DNA from: Pseudonocardia sp. CNS-004
GTDB taxonomy: Bacteria > Actinomycetota > Actinomycetes > Mycobacteriales > Pseudonocardiaceae
DNA: 64,000 bases
NCBI GenBank assembly: GCA_001942185.1
Contig: MKJV01000022.1
Span: 62,001 to 126,000, forward strand
Direction: 5' to 3'
Position numbers and translations under genes: made by a program. The stretch's first letter is position 1, and each line of letters starts with the position of its first letter. The notes under the pieces are model-generated. The model was given only the letters and a program-made list of their open reading frames with translations. It made no database searches and was not told the origin of the DNA. Of this stretch, positions 1-9,552 are shown one piece after another.

Positions 1-200
1 CGGTCGCCGCGCTCGCGCTCGGGGTCTGGTACGGCGGGTCGGTGCTGCGGCAGAACGTCGAGAGCGAGATCGCTCAGGCGGGCCCCGAGGTCGCGGCGCA
101 GGGTGCGGCCGCGGCTGCCGACGCCATCATCAAGGAGCTGGAGAGCCGTGGGCTCGACGCAGGGCCGGTGCGTGACCTGATCACGGGCGCGGTCGGGTAG
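1..200 (+). CDS. 3' end of a membrane-associated protein of unknown function (partial)
   Basis: Only the last 65 codons are inside the window; the frame starts at base 3 and ends at TAG 198-200. The visible part begins with a hydrophobic stretch (VAALALGVWYGGSVL) that looks like the end of a transmembrane segment. It then turns into an Ala/Glu-rich amphipathic tail (SEIAQAGPEVAAQ..., then IIKELESRGLDAGPV). I do not recognise the family. It converges on the TetR gene and overlaps its end by 20 bases. Confidence 0.55.
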   Translation, partial: VAALALGVWYGGSVLRQNVESEIAQAGPEVAAQGAAAAADAIIKELESRGLDAGPVRDLITGAVG

Positions 201-813
201 CCGACGGGAAGTCCAGCCCACCGGCCAGCAGGTCGAACGCCTCGTCGAACAGGGTCGACAGCGGCACGTCGGGGCGGTGGACCTGCCATTCGCCCACCGT
301 GGTCTCGAGTGCGACCAGGGCGATCGCCGCCACCAGCTGTGGCCGCCCGTCGCGGGTCGGGTCGACGCCCATCCGTGCCGCGAGCATGCCCGCCATCTCG
401 CCACTCCGCAGCGCCGCCCGGTGCAGTGCCGCCGCCCGCACGGCCGGGCTGCTGAGGAGCAGTGCGCGCGCATTCCGGACGTGGATCCCGCCGCCTTCGG
501 AGCCGCCGTCCTCGTGCGCGCGTACGACCTCGACGACGGCCCGGCGCAGTGCCGTGAGCACCGACTCCTCCGGCGGGCGGGCCTCCAGCGTGCGGATGAC
601 CTCCGTGAGCTGCTGGTCCAGCACCGAGACGGTGACGTCCTCCTTCGAGGAGAAGTAGCGGAAGAACGTCCGCGGCGAGACGTCGACGGCTGCCGCGATC
701 TGCTCGACGGTGGTGTTCTCGACGCCCTGGCGTGCGAAGAGCACGCACGCGGCGTCGGTCAGGGCCTCGCGGGTTCGCTGCTTCTTGCGTTCGCGCAGCC
801 CGGATCCATCCAC
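181..813 (-). CDS. TetR/AcrR family transcriptional regulator
   Basis: A 210-residue protein starting at GTG 813. The N-terminal TetR helix-turn-helix covers about residues 10-57, with the family signature AAAVDVSPRTFFRYFSSKED for the recognition helix. The rest is an all-helical ligand-binding domain of ordinary length. It is divergent from the F420-type oxidoreductase at 901, and a near-perfect palindrome lies between them (849-883), so it very likely represses that gene and itself. The ligand cannot be read from the sequence. No strong ribosome binding site precedes the GTG, so the exact start is uncertain. Confidence 0.85.
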   Translation of the reverse strand: MDGSGLRERKKQRTREALTDAACVLFARQGVENTTVEQIAAAVDVSPRTFFRYFSSKEDVTVSVLDQQLTEVIRTLEARPPEESVLTALRRAVVEVVRAHEDGGSEGGGIHVRNARALLLSSPAVRAAALHRAALRSGEMAGMLAARMGVDPTRDGRPQLVAAIALVALETTVGEWQVHRPDVPLSTLFDEAFDLLAGGLDFPSATRPRP

Positions 814-848
814 CGGGGCACCGTACGCCCGGCAGGGATCGAGGCACA

Positions 849-883
849 CTGTGACATCTGTCAGTTGCTGACAAGTGTCACAG
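849..883. promoter_or_regulatory. Inverted-repeat operator between TetR and F420-type oxidoreductase genes
   Basis: The left arm CTGTGACATCTGTCAG (849-864) and right arm CTGACAAGTGTCACAG (868-883) are reverse complements except for two central bases, with a TTG spacer. It sits 17 bases before the ATG at 901 and 35 bases before the divergent TetR GTG. That is the usual position of an auto-regulatory TetR operator. Binding is inferred from position and symmetry. Confidence 0.75.
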
Positions 884-900
884 TATGACAGATTTGCGGC

Positions 901-1371
901 ATGCTCAAAGCCCCGCACGCCTCGTCCCCGTTCTGGAAGCTGCACCGCCAAGGTGCCCGCCTGAACCGGGCCCTCTTCCGCTGGAGCGACGGCCGCGTCG
1001 GAGGGACCTTCCGCGGCGCCCCCGTCCTCCTGCTCGACCACGTCGGCCGCCGGTCCGGCGCCGCCCGCACCAACCCCCTGATCTACCTGGCCGACGACCA
1101 GAACCTCGTGATCGTGGCGTCGAAGGGCGGGACCGACACGCACCCGGCCTGGTTCCACAACCTCATGTCGATGGCCACCACGGAGGTCGAGCTGGTGGGG
1201 GGCGTGCGCCGCCGGGTCCGGCCACGCGTGGCCGAAGGGGCGGAACGCGAGCGGCTGTGGACCCGCCTGGTGCAGATCTACCGCCCGTACGCGGACTACG
1301 CGACCTACACCGACCGCGAGATCCCCGTCGTCGTCCTCGAACCGGTGGGCGACCAGCAGTCCTCGCAGTGA
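901..1371 (+). CDS. Nitroreductase-family deazaflavin (F420)-dependent oxidoreductase (DDN-like)
   Basis: A 156-residue protein, the usual length for this split-barrel family (Mycobacterium Ddn/Rv3547 type). Visible hallmarks are LLLDHVGRRSGAARTNPLIY near residues 43-62, the ASKGGTDTHPAWFHNL stretch near residues 75-90 that contributes to F420 binding, and a C-terminal PVVVLEP strand. Members reduce various substrates, often quinones or xenobiotics, with F420H2; the substrate here is unknown. It is transcribed away from the TetR gene behind a shared operator. Its TGA stop is also the first three bases of a dispersed palindromic repeat. Confidence 0.85.
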   Translation: MLKAPHASSPFWKLHRQGARLNRALFRWSDGRVGGTFRGAPVLLLDHVGRRSGAARTNPLIYLADDQNLVIVASKGGTDTHPAWFHNLMSMATTEVELVGGVRRRVRPRVAEGAERERLWTRLVQIYRPYADYATYTDREIPVVVLEPVGDQQSSQ

Positions 1372-1431
1372 TCGCCGAAAACGGTGCCAGGACGACTCAT
1401 CCGTCGTCCCGCCACCACTACCGACGATCGA
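1369..1431. repeat. Dispersed 62-63 bp palindromic element, copy 1
   Basis: Begins TGATCGCCGAAAACGGTGCC and ends CCACCACTACCGACGATCGA, so its two ends can pair as an imperfect hairpin. It is 51/63 identical to the copy at 17377. The first TGA is the stop codon of the upstream oxidoreductase gene. See copies at 1440, 8727 and 17377. Confidence 0.8.
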
Positions 1432-1439
1432 CATGCACA

Positions 1440-1501
1440 TGATCGGCCGAAGTGGTGCCAGGGCGGCATATCCGGCGCTCGCGAACCACTTCCGGTGATC
1501 A
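1440..1501. repeat. Dispersed 62-63 bp palindromic element, copy 2
   Basis: A tandem second copy nine bases after the first. Its arms TGATCGGCCGAAGTGGT and ACCACTTCCGGTGATCA match in 14 of 17 pairs. The element lies in the convergent gap between the oxidoreductase gene and urtE. A smaller GAGGG/CCCTC hairpin follows near 1533. A role in transcription termination or as a REP-like element is inference. Confidence 0.8.
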
Positions 1502-1571
1502 CGCTCCCCGTTGGCCGGCGACAAGGGCACTGAGGGGCGGGCCCTCCGTGACACGCTGGGTCTTGACGCGT

Positions 1572-2264
1572 CTAGATCGCCATCGCCGACCGCACGTCCG
1601 TGACCGACGCGGCGCCGCCCCGGCCGTCGGCGGTCACCCGCCCCGACGCCAGCACGTAGTAGCGGTCGGCGGCGTCGAGTGCGAACCCGACGTGCTGCTC
1701 GACGAGCAGCACCGACAGCCCGCCGCGGCGGGTGAGCGCGCGGATGGCGGCCTCGATCTCGGCCACCACGGACGGCTGGATGCCCTCGGTGGGCTCGTCG
1801 AGGATGAGCATCCGCGGCTGCGTGATCAGCGCGCGGGCGATGGCGAGCTGCTGGCGCTGCCCGCCCGAGAGTAGCCCGGCGCGCCGGCCGAGCAGCTCCT
1901 CCAGCGCCGGGAAGAGGTCGAGCGCCTCGTCGATCAACCCGTTGCCGCGGGGCTTCGTATCGGCGACGACCTGCAGGTTCTCCAGTGTGGTCAGCTGCCC
2001 GAACGACTGCTGGCCCTGCGGCACGTACGCGAGGCCGCGCCGCACCCGCTGGTGGGGCTGGGTGCCGGTGACGTCCTCGCCGTCCAGTGTGATCCGGCCC
2101 GACCGCGTCGGCAGCAGCCCGACCGCCGCGCGCAGCAGCGTGGTCTTGCCCGCGCCGTTGTGGCCCATCACGGCGACCACCCCGTCGGCGGGGACCTCGA
2201 TCGTGACGCCGTGGATCACCGAGGTGCGGCCGTAGCCGACCTCGACGTCGGTCATGGTCAACAT
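1572..2264 (-). CDS. urtE: Urea ABC transporter ATP-binding protein UrtE
   Basis: A 230-residue ABC ATPase of the branched-chain/urea (LivF-like) class, the last gene of the urt operon. It shows Walker A GHNGAGKTT (about residues 33-41), the Q-loop in VPQGQQSFGQL, signature LLSGGQRQQLAIARAL and Walker B MLILDEPTEGIQPS, followed by the switch His in LLVEQHVGFAL. The phrase DEPTEGIQPSVV is typical of UrtE rather than LivF. ATG 2264 directly abuts the TAG of urtD. A second in-frame ATG three codons later (2255) is possible. With UrtD it powers urea uptake. Confidence 0.92.
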   Translation of the reverse strand: MLTMTDVEVGYGRTSVIHGVTIEVPADGVVAVMGHNGAGKTTLLRAAVGLLPTRSGRITLDGEDVTGTQPHQRVRRGLAYVPQGQQSFGQLTTLENLQVVADTKPRGNGLIDEALDLFPALEELLGRRAGLLSGGQRQQLAIARALITQPRMLILDEPTEGIQPSVVAEIEAAIRALTRRGGLSVLLVEQHVGFALDAADRYYVLASGRVTADGRGGAASVTDVRSAMAI

Positions 2265-3041
2265 CTACGACACCTCCCCGAGGACCGTCTCGACCTCGGC
2301 CCGCGAGTGGTGGCCGGGCCCGAGGTAGACCTCCTGGACGCGCGGGTCGGCCTGCACCTCGCCCACGCTGCCCTCGGCGAGCACCTTCCCGGCGTGCAGC
2401 ACGGTGACGGAGCTCGCGAAGGAGCGCATGAAGTCCATGTCGTGCTCCACCACCACGACGGTGCGGTCGGCGCCGATGCGTTGCAGCAGCCGCCCGGTCT
2501 CGTCCTTCTCCTCCGCGCTCATGCCCGCCACGGGCTCGTCGAGCATGAGCAGCCGGGCGTCCTGCACGAGCAGCATGCCGATCTCGAGCCACTGCTTCTG
2601 GCCGTGTGCGAGCACTCCGGCCGGGGCGTCGACGAGCTCGGTGAGCCCGACCGTCTCCATGGCCCGTTCGACCTCCTCGGGGATGCCCCGCCTCCGCCGC
2701 GCGAGCGCGAGCGGGCCGCGGCGGTGGCCTGCCGCGATGTCGAGGTTCTGCAGCACCGTGAGCTCCTCGAACACGGTGGCGGTCTGGAACGTCCGCCCCA
2801 CACCGAGCCGCGCGATCCGGTGCACCTTGCGGCCGGTGAGCTCGTGCCCGCCGTAGCGGACCGACCCGGCAGCCGGCACGAGCCCGGACACGGCGTCGAT
2901 GAGGGTGGTCTTGCCGGCGCCGTTGGGCCCGATGAGGAACCGCAGGTCGCCCGGCAGCACCGACAGGTCCACGCCGTCGACGGCCACGAACCCGTCGAAG
3001 CTGACGGTGAGGCCCGAGATCTCCAGGTAGTCCTGCTGCAT
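2265..3041 (-). CDS. urtD: Urea ABC transporter ATP-binding protein UrtD
   Basis: A 258-residue LivG-like ABC ATPase. Walker A GPNGAGKTT lies near residues 38-46, the signature region is LAHGQKQWLEIGMLL (the LSHGQKQWLEIG form is characteristic of UrtD), and Walker B is LLMLDEPVAGMS followed by VVVEHDMDFM. Its ATG (3039-3041) overlaps the TGA of urtC in an ATGA arrangement, pointing to translational coupling, and its TAG touches the urtE start. It forms the cytoplasmic ATPase heterodimer with UrtE. Confidence 0.93.
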   Translation of the reverse strand: MQQDYLEISGLTVSFDGFVAVDGVDLSVLPGDLRFLIGPNGAGKTTLIDAVSGLVPAAGSVRYGGHELTGRKVHRIARLGVGRTFQTATVFEELTVLQNLDIAAGHRRGPLALARRRRGIPEEVERAMETVGLTELVDAPAGVLAHGQKQWLEIGMLLVQDARLLMLDEPVAGMSAEEKDETGRLLQRIGADRTVVVVEHDMDFMRSFASSVTVLHAGKVLAEGSVGEVQADPRVQEVYLGPGHHSRAEVETVLGEVS

Positions 3042-4117
3042 CAGTTCCCTCCCGAGGGGGCCGGAAGCGGCGCCGAGACCGACGCCGGTCCCGCCGCGCG
3101 TGCCCGCCGGCGCCACGCCAGCGACGCGAGCCCGCCGGGCAGGAAGGCGATCACCAGCATGAACAGCAGTCCCTGGGCGTAGGTCCAGCCCGAGGGGAAC
3201 TGCTCGGAGAGCGCGCTGCCGGCCCAGGCCACCGCGATCGCGCCGAGCACCGGACCGAACAGCGTGGTGCGGCCGCCGATGGCGACGCCGATGAGCATCC
3301 CGATGGACGGCACGATGCCGACGTCGTTGGGCGAGACGATCCCGACGATCGGCACGAACAGCGCCCCGGCGATGCCCGCCATGAACGCCGCGACGACGAA
3401 CGCGACCGTCTTGACGTTCGCCGGGTCGTAGCCGAGGAACCGCACCCGCTCCTCGGCGTCGCGGCAGGCCACGAGCAGCTCGCCGAAGCGGCTGACCATG
3501 AGCTGGCGGACGAGCGCGAGCACGAGCAGCAGCACACCCGCCACCGTGAAGAACAGCACCAGGCGGTTCGCCGGGTCGGAGAGCGCGAACCCGAAGAAGC
3601 CGCGGAAGCCGGACAGGCCGGTGGAGCCGCCGGTGCCGGTCGGGTTGCCGATCAGCAGGATCGCGAACGCCGCGGCGAGGGCCTGGGACAGGATCGCGAA
3701 GTAGGCCCCGCGCACCCTGCGCCGGAACGTCGCGAGGCCGAGCACGGCGGCCACGGCCGCGGGCAGCAGCAGGATCGCGAGCAGCGTGACGATCTCGGAG
3801 CGGAACGGCTCCCACCACCACGGCACGCCGTCCGACGAGATCAGCGCCATGAAGTCGGGCGTGCCGCCGGGACCGGCGTCGGCGAGCTTCAGGTGCATCG
3901 CCATCAGGTAGGCGCCCATCCCGAAGAACACGCCCTGGCCGAGCGTCAGCATCCCGCCGCGGCCCCACGCCAGCCCGATCCCGACCGCGACGATGGCGAA
4001 GCAGAGGTAGCGGCCGAGCTGGTCGAGCCGGAACGGGGACAGGGCGAGCGGGGCCACGGCGAAGAGCAGCACGGCCGCCACGGCGAACGCGGCGGGCACG
4101 GCCCAGCGCTTGTTCAT
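3041..4117 (-). CDS. urtC: Urea ABC transporter permease UrtC
   Basis: A 358-residue LivM-like inner-membrane permease with about eight to ten hydrophobic segments. The conserved permease motifs GLAWGRGGMLTLGQGVFFGMGAY (first half shown) and the EAA-like loop RDAEERVRFLGYDPANVK are present, and the WWWEPFRS segment between the first helices is typical of UrtC. It overlaps its neighbours by four bases on each side. It pairs with UrtB to form the channel. Confidence 0.92.
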   Translation of the reverse strand: MNKRWAVPAAFAVAAVLLFAVAPLALSPFRLDQLGRYLCFAIVAVGIGLAWGRGGMLTLGQGVFFGMGAYLMAMHLKLADAGPGGTPDFMALISSDGVPWWWEPFRSEIVTLLAILLLPAAVAAVLGLATFRRRVRGAYFAILSQALAAAFAILLIGNPTGTGGSTGLSGFRGFFGFALSDPANRLVLFFTVAGVLLLVLALVRQLMVSRFGELLVACRDAEERVRFLGYDPANVKTVAFVVAAFMAGIAGALFVPIVGIVSPNDVGIVPSIGMLIGVAIGGRTTLFGPVLGAIAVAWAGSALSEQFPSGWTYAQGLLFMLVIAFLPGGLASLAWRRRARAAGPASVSAPLPAPSGGN

Positions 4118-5000
4118 GCGAGGCTCCTGATGCGCACGGTGAAGATCCCCTGTGGTCGGACCTGCAGGAACGCGACGATCAGCGCGAACACCAGCACCTT
4201 GGCGATCGACGCGGTGGTGGAGTACTCGATCCAGCTCTGCGCCACACCCAGCAGGAATGCGGCGATCACCGCGCCCCTGATCTGTCCGATCCCGCCGACG
4301 ACGACCACGAGGAACGCGTCGACGATGTAGGACGTCCCGAGGTTGGGCGAGATCGAGCCCATCAGCGTGAGCGCCACCCCCGCGACGCCCGCGAGACCGG
4401 ACCCGATGAAGAAGGTCAGCCGGTCGGTGGCGCGCGTGGAGATCCCGGAGGTCTCCGCGAGCGGCCGGTTCTGCACGGTGGCGCGGATCCGCCGCCCGAG
4501 TGCGGTGAAGCGGAGCGCCGCGGCGAGTGCGAGGAACGCCGCGACGGCGAGCACCAGGATGAACAGCCGTGTGCGCGGGAAGGAGAACCCGAGCACCTCG
4601 GACCGGGCCGGACGAGCCAGGCCGGCGCCGGCACGTCCACACCGGCCGTGCCGAAGACGTCGCGGGCGAGTTGCTGCAGCACGAGCGAGACGCCCCACGT
4701 GACGAGCAGGGTGTCCAGCGGCCGGTGGTACATCCGCCGCAGCAGCGTGGCCTCCAGCACCACCCCGAGCACGCCGCCCACCGCGAACGCGATGGGCAGC
4801 GACACCACCAGCGACAGCCCGGCCGAGCCCAGCACGTTCTGGGTGACGTAGGCGGTGTAGGCGCCGGCCATGATGAACTCGCCGTGCGCCATGTTGATCA
4901 CGCCCATCTGGCCGAACGTCAGCGCGAGGCCGAGTGCGGCCAGCAGCAGGATCGAGCCGCCGGACAGGCCGTTGAAGACCTGGGTGACGAGGACGTCCAC
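4114..5000 (-). CDS. urtB: Urea ABC transporter permease UrtB, broken by one apparent base deletion
   Basis: LivH-like permease, about 295 residues when repaired. The first part (GTG 5000 down to about 4610) gives MDVLVTQVFNGLSGGSILLL and MAHGEFIMAGAY. The second part continues in another frame with LGFSFPRTRLFILV through RIRSLA and ends at TGA 4114. The switch falls in the C/G run at about 4605-4612, where restoring one G in the GG pair restores the frame. The rest of the protein is intact, so I read this as a sequence error rather than a dead gene. GTG 5000 follows the urtA stop after one base. Confidence 0.88.
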
Positions 5001-5001
5001 C

Positions 5002-6261
5002 TCAGTCGGCCAGCTCGCCGGCCCACGGGTACGTCCTCAGGAACGGGTCGGGCTCGATCGGCTCGCCCGACGACCACTCGGTGTGGATGAGGCCGTCCGT
5101 GCCGATCTTGCCGATCAGGGCGGTCTTGGCGATGTGGTGGTTCTCGCCGTTCACTGTGACCGTGCCTTCGGGAGCGTCGTGGCTGACGCCGCCCGCCGCC
5201 GCCTGCACCGCCGCGACGTCGAAGGAACCGGCCTTCTCGACCATGCCCTTCCAGAGGAACAGCGAGGTGTACGCCGCCTCCATCGGGTCGGACGTCACGC
5301 GGGTGGCGCCGTACTTCGCCTTGAAGGCCTCGACGAACTGCTGGTTCGTGGGGCTGTCGATCGTCTGGTAGTAGTTCCAGGCCACCGGCTGGCCGACGAT
5401 GTTGTCCACGCCGATGCCGCCGACCTCCTCCTCGGCGATCGACACGCTGAGCACCGGCATCACGTCCGGTGTGAGGCCGAGGTTGCGGTACTCCTTGAAG
5501 AACGCGACGTTCGAGTCGCCGTTGAGGGTGTTGAACACCGCGCCCGCGCCCGCGTCGCGGACCTTGGCGACGATCGTGGCGAAGTCGGTGTGGCCGAGCG
5601 GGGCGTACTCCTCGCCCTTGACCTCGATGCCGTTCGCGGCCGCATACGCCTTGATGATCTTGTTGGCGGTCTGCGGGAAGACGTAGTCGCTGCCCACGAG
5701 GAACAGGCTCGTGACGCCCTGCTCCTTCAGGTAGTCCAGCGCCGGGATGATCTGCTGGTTGGTGGTGGCCCCGGTGTAGAAGATGTTCTCCGACGACTCC
5801 AGGCCCTCGTACTGCACCGGGTAGAACAGCAGCGAGTCGTTGCTCTCGAACACCGGCAGCATCGCCTTGCGCGACGAGGAGGTCCAGCCGCCGAACACCG
5901 CGGCTACGCAGTCGCTGCGGATCAGCTTCTGGGCCTTCTCGGCGAAGATCGTGGGCTCCGACGCGCCGTCCTCCGCGACGACCGACAGCTGCTTGCCCAG
6001 CACCCCTCCCGCGGCGTTGATCTGCTCCGCGGCGAGCGACAGCGAGTCGAACACCGTGTTCTCGCTGATCGCCATCGTGCCGGACCGCGAGTTCAGGAAC
6101 CCGACCTTGATCTCGGGCCCCGAGGAGTCGACGCAGGACGGCGCGGCAGCCGCATCGCCGGCACCGGCGTCGTCGACACGGGCCCCGCAGGCCGACAGCA
6201 GCAGGCCTGCCGTCAGCAGCGCGGCGGCGCCGATGGTCCGGCGAGATCGAGAGGTCGTCAC
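5002..6261 (-). CDS. urtA: Urea ABC transporter substrate-binding lipoprotein UrtA
   Basis: A 419-residue periplasmic-binding-protein-type lipoprotein, first gene of the operon. The signal peptide has an Arg-rich start and lipobox LLLSAC, with Cys25 as the lipidation site. The mature part is a type-I (LivJ-like) fold with typical urea-binder stretches GFLNSRSGTMAISE, FGGWTSSSRKAMLPVFE and FYPVQYEGLE near residues 55-160. It captures urea or a short amide outside the membrane and delivers it to UrtBC. No urease or amidase gene is in this window. Confidence 0.93.
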   Translation of the reverse strand: MTTSRSRRTIGAAALLTAGLLLSACGARVDDAGAGDAAAAPSCVDSSGPEIKVGFLNSRSGTMAISENTVFDSLSLAAEQINAAGGVLGKQLSVVAEDGASEPTIFAEKAQKLIRSDCVAAVFGGWTSSSRKAMLPVFESNDSLLFYPVQYEGLESSENIFYTGATTNQQIIPALDYLKEQGVTSLFLVGSDYVFPQTANKIIKAYAAANGIEVKGEEYAPLGHTDFATIVAKVRDAGAGAVFNTLNGDSNVAFFKEYRNLGLTPDVMPVLSVSIAEEEVGGIGVDNIVGQPVAWNYYQTIDSPTNQQFVEAFKAKYGATRVTSDPMEAAYTSLFLWKGMVEKAGSFDVAAVQAAAGGVSHDAPEGTVTVNGENHHIAKTALIGKIGTDGLIHTEWSSGEPIEPDPFLRTYPWAGELAD

Positions 6262-6342
6262 AGGCGTTCCTTCCGGGAGCGACGGGCCGCTGAGCTCCGG
6301 CCCTCGCCCGAACGTAGGAACGCGGTGTTTCCGCTGTGATCA

Positions 6343-6354
6343 GTTCAGGTGAAC
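6343..6354. promoter_or_regulatory. Palindrome upstream of the urt operon
   Basis: GTTCAGGTGAAC, with arms GTTCA/TGAAC, lies about 82 bases before the urtA ATG, within the 126-base gap 6262-6387. It is a plausible operator in the urt promoter region. In other actinomycetes urea transport is under nitrogen control (GlnR), but this sequence does not fit the GlnR box well. The regulator is therefore unknown. Confidence 0.35.
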
Positions 6355-6387
6355 ACGATGTGTCCTGGCTTCACGGTCCGTTGACGC

Positions 6388-7056
6388 TCACGGGCGGACG
6401 AGCAGCCAGTCGGTGGTGTGCCGGTACCAGGTCCGCCGCGGTACCGGACGCGGGTGCGGCACACCGTCGGCCACGACGATCGACGGCTCGCACCCCACCT
6501 GGACCGCCCGCCCGAGCGCCGAGCCGGTGCCACGGGGTGCGCGCGCGGGCACCGGCCGGACCCGCCCGTCCGGGGCGCGCCCGCTCCAGCCCGCCCGCAC
6601 CGCGATCCCCTGCGGGCCGGGAGTGACGACGAGCCTGCGCGCCCGACCGCGCAGCACGAGCGTCTCGTCGCAGTAGCACTCGCCGCGGATGTCGCGGATC
6701 TCCCCGCGGCCGACCAGCACGCCGCCGGTGTCGTCGCGCACCAGCGGCACCGGCGTCGCCGACCCCGTCACCGCGAGCTCTGCCGCCGCGTCGCCGGTGG
6801 GCAGCCCCCACGCCGCGGTGGCGGGTGAGCGCGCGTCCGGCAGGTACGCGACCTCGACCCCGAGCCGCTCGGTGCGCAGCAGCCGCAGCAGGACCGCGGC
6901 GAGGTCGGCGTCGGTGCCCGCGACGACGATGCGGCGCGGCGCGCGCTCGGCCAGCACGGGGTCGAGGTCCGTGCGTCCGGGGCGGGCGGGCACTACCACC
7001 GAGTGGGCCACTGCATACAGGGCAGCGAGCCGACCACCAGGGCGACTACCGTGCAC
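6388..7056 (-). CDS. Conserved actinobacterial protein of unknown function next to purA
   Basis: A 222-residue protein from GTG 7056. I do not recognise a named family. The N-terminal half has a Rossmann-like alternation (RIVVAGTDADLAAVLLRLL near residues 40-58) somewhat like the nucleotide-binding domain of diacylglycerol or NAD kinases. The C-terminal half is beta-rich and basic (RGRARRLVVTPGPQGIAV) and ends TWYRHTTDWLLVRP. The likeness to lipid kinases is only a pattern and the GGDGT-type loop is not clear. It is divergent from purA and convergent with nothing nearby. Confidence 0.6.
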   Translation of the reverse strand: MHGSRPGGRLAALYAVAHSVVVPARPGRTDLDPVLAERAPRRIVVAGTDADLAAVLLRLLRTERLGVEVAYLPDARSPATAAWGLPTGDAAAELAVTGSATPVPLVRDDTGGVLVGRGEIRDIRGECYCDETLVLRGRARRLVVTPGPQGIAVRAGWSGRAPDGRVRPVPARAPRGTGSALGRAVQVGCEPSIVVADGVPHPRPVPRRTWYRHTTDWLLVRP

Positions 7057-7080
7057 GGGAGCCGCCGGGCCTGCCCCTGA

Positions 7081-8441
<1,361 letters not shown>

Positions 8442-8458
<17 letters not shown>

Positions 8459-8662
8459 ACGCGGCCGCACGGCCGGTGCGAACACCAGCAGCACCGCCAC
8501 GACCGCCAGCACCACCGCGGCCACCGCTCCCGCTTGCCCGGGCAGCGGTGGCCGGTTCGGCCAGCCGAGCAGGAGTACCCCGGCCGCTGCCGCAACGGCC
8601 CCGGACAGTAGCGGTGCGACCGTCCCGAGTGTGGCGATCGATCGAGGTCCGGCCCGGTTCAC
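8442..8662 (-). CDS. Possible small two-helix membrane protein
   Basis: From GTG 8662, reading toward purA, the frame encodes two clear hydrophobic segments ([20 protein letters not shown] and [19 protein letters not shown]) of about 20 residues each, separated by a short polar loop. In the unshifted frame it would run on into the purA antisense strand. A single lost base near 8475 would give a natural stop at 8442. No good ribosome binding site is seen. It may be genuine but is weakly supported. Confidence 0.35.
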
Positions 8663-8726
8663 GCTGGGAGGATAGGCCGAACTCGGCGCGTTGTTGACCC
8701 GATCGCGTGAACGAATGTGCGTGTCG

Positions 8727-8788
8727 TGGTCACCAGAAGTGGTGCACGGGCGACAGATCCGACACCGTGTCACCACTTCCAGCGATCA
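8727..8788. repeat. Dispersed 62-63 bp palindromic element, copy 3
   Basis: Starts TGGTCACCAGAAGTGGTGC and ends CACCACTTCCAGCGATCA, arms complementary with few mismatches. Read on the minus strand it begins TGATCGCTGGAAGTGGTG, and its first TGA (8786-8788) is the stop codon of the molybdopterin oxidoreductase gene. Copy 1 has the same relation to its upstream gene. Confidence 0.8.
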
Positions 8789-9472
8789 CGTTCGAGTGGA
8801 TCGGCGGTTCAGCCGGAGGACAAGCGGAATGAGGGCCCGGCCGATGAGCCGGTACGGCCGCGGGTCCATCCAGGGGTCCCGCTCCTCGAACGCCACCCGG
8901 GCCCGCCGGTGCTCGCCGAGCACGAGCCCCGGCTTCGGGAACGCCCGCGTGACCTCGAGCCCGACGAGGTGCTTGACGTTCTTGTAGCCGTACTGGCCCG
9001 GGCTCACGTAGCGCAGCGGGGCGCCGTGCGTACCGTCGAGAGGCCTGCCGTCGAGCCGGTCGGCGAGCAGCACGTCGTCGGCGAGCGCGTCGCGCAGGTC
9101 GATCACGGCCCGCCAGCCGTCCGCGCCACGGGCGATCACGGCTATGGCGTCGTCCACGGGCCGGCAGTGCGGGACGACGACCTGCCCCCAGAACTGCCGG
9201 AACGAGAAACCCGACCAGTGCAGGCCGGTCGCCGACCACGTGGCGACGCAGTGGAAGTCGGCGATCTGATCGACCCGGGTGAGGCCCTGGATCAGCTCGC
9301 CGAGCGGGAGCCGCAGCTCGTGCTCGACGGCACCGGTGACCGCGAGCACCGGGTCGTCCGGCACCCGGGGCGGTGGGAGGGAGGACTTGCCGAACCGGGG
9401 GAAGTCGTCCCGGCGACGCTGGCCCGGTGGGAGATCGCGACGAACGGCCGGCCCGTTGCTGGTGGACGCCAT
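8786..9472 (-). CDS. Molybdopterin-dependent oxidoreductase (sulfite-oxidase/YedY-type core)
   Basis: A 228-residue protein from ATG 9472, matching a stand-alone oxidoreductase molybdopterin-binding domain (PF00174). The key segment DFHCVATWSATGLHWSGFSF contains the Cys expected to ligate molybdenum. It is followed by GTHGAPLRYVSPGQYGYKNV and VKHLVGLEVTRAF, typical of this fold. No twin-arginine signal peptide is evident, so it is probably cytoplasmic or depends on a partner. The substrate is unknown. The stop codon coincides with the edge of a palindromic repeat. Confidence 0.85.
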   Translation of the reverse strand: MASTSNGPAVRRDLPPGQRRRDDFPRFGKSSLPPPRVPDDPVLAVTGAVEHELRLPLGELIQGLTRVDQIADFHCVATWSATGLHWSGFSFRQFWGQVVVPHCRPVDDAIAVIARGADGWRAVIDLRDALADDVLLADRLDGRPLDGTHGAPLRYVSPGQYGYKNVKHLVGLEVTRAFPKPGLVLGEHRRARVAFEERDPWMDPRPYRLIGRALIPLVLRLNRRSTRT

Positions 9473-9552
9473 ACCGCAAGACTCCGGCAGCCACGACCCG
9501 CGGGCATCACGCGAAATGAGGAACCGGCTCCCCCGTGAGAGGGAGATGGGCG

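Noticed and set aside
4600-4615. Programmed frameshift in urtB
   Set aside because: No slippery heptamer or following pseudoknot is evident, and dozens of similar indels occur in unrelated genes here.
6262-6387. GlnR box upstream of urtA
   Set aside because: The half-sites do not keep the GTnAC-n6-GnAAC spacing; only a general palindrome could be supported.
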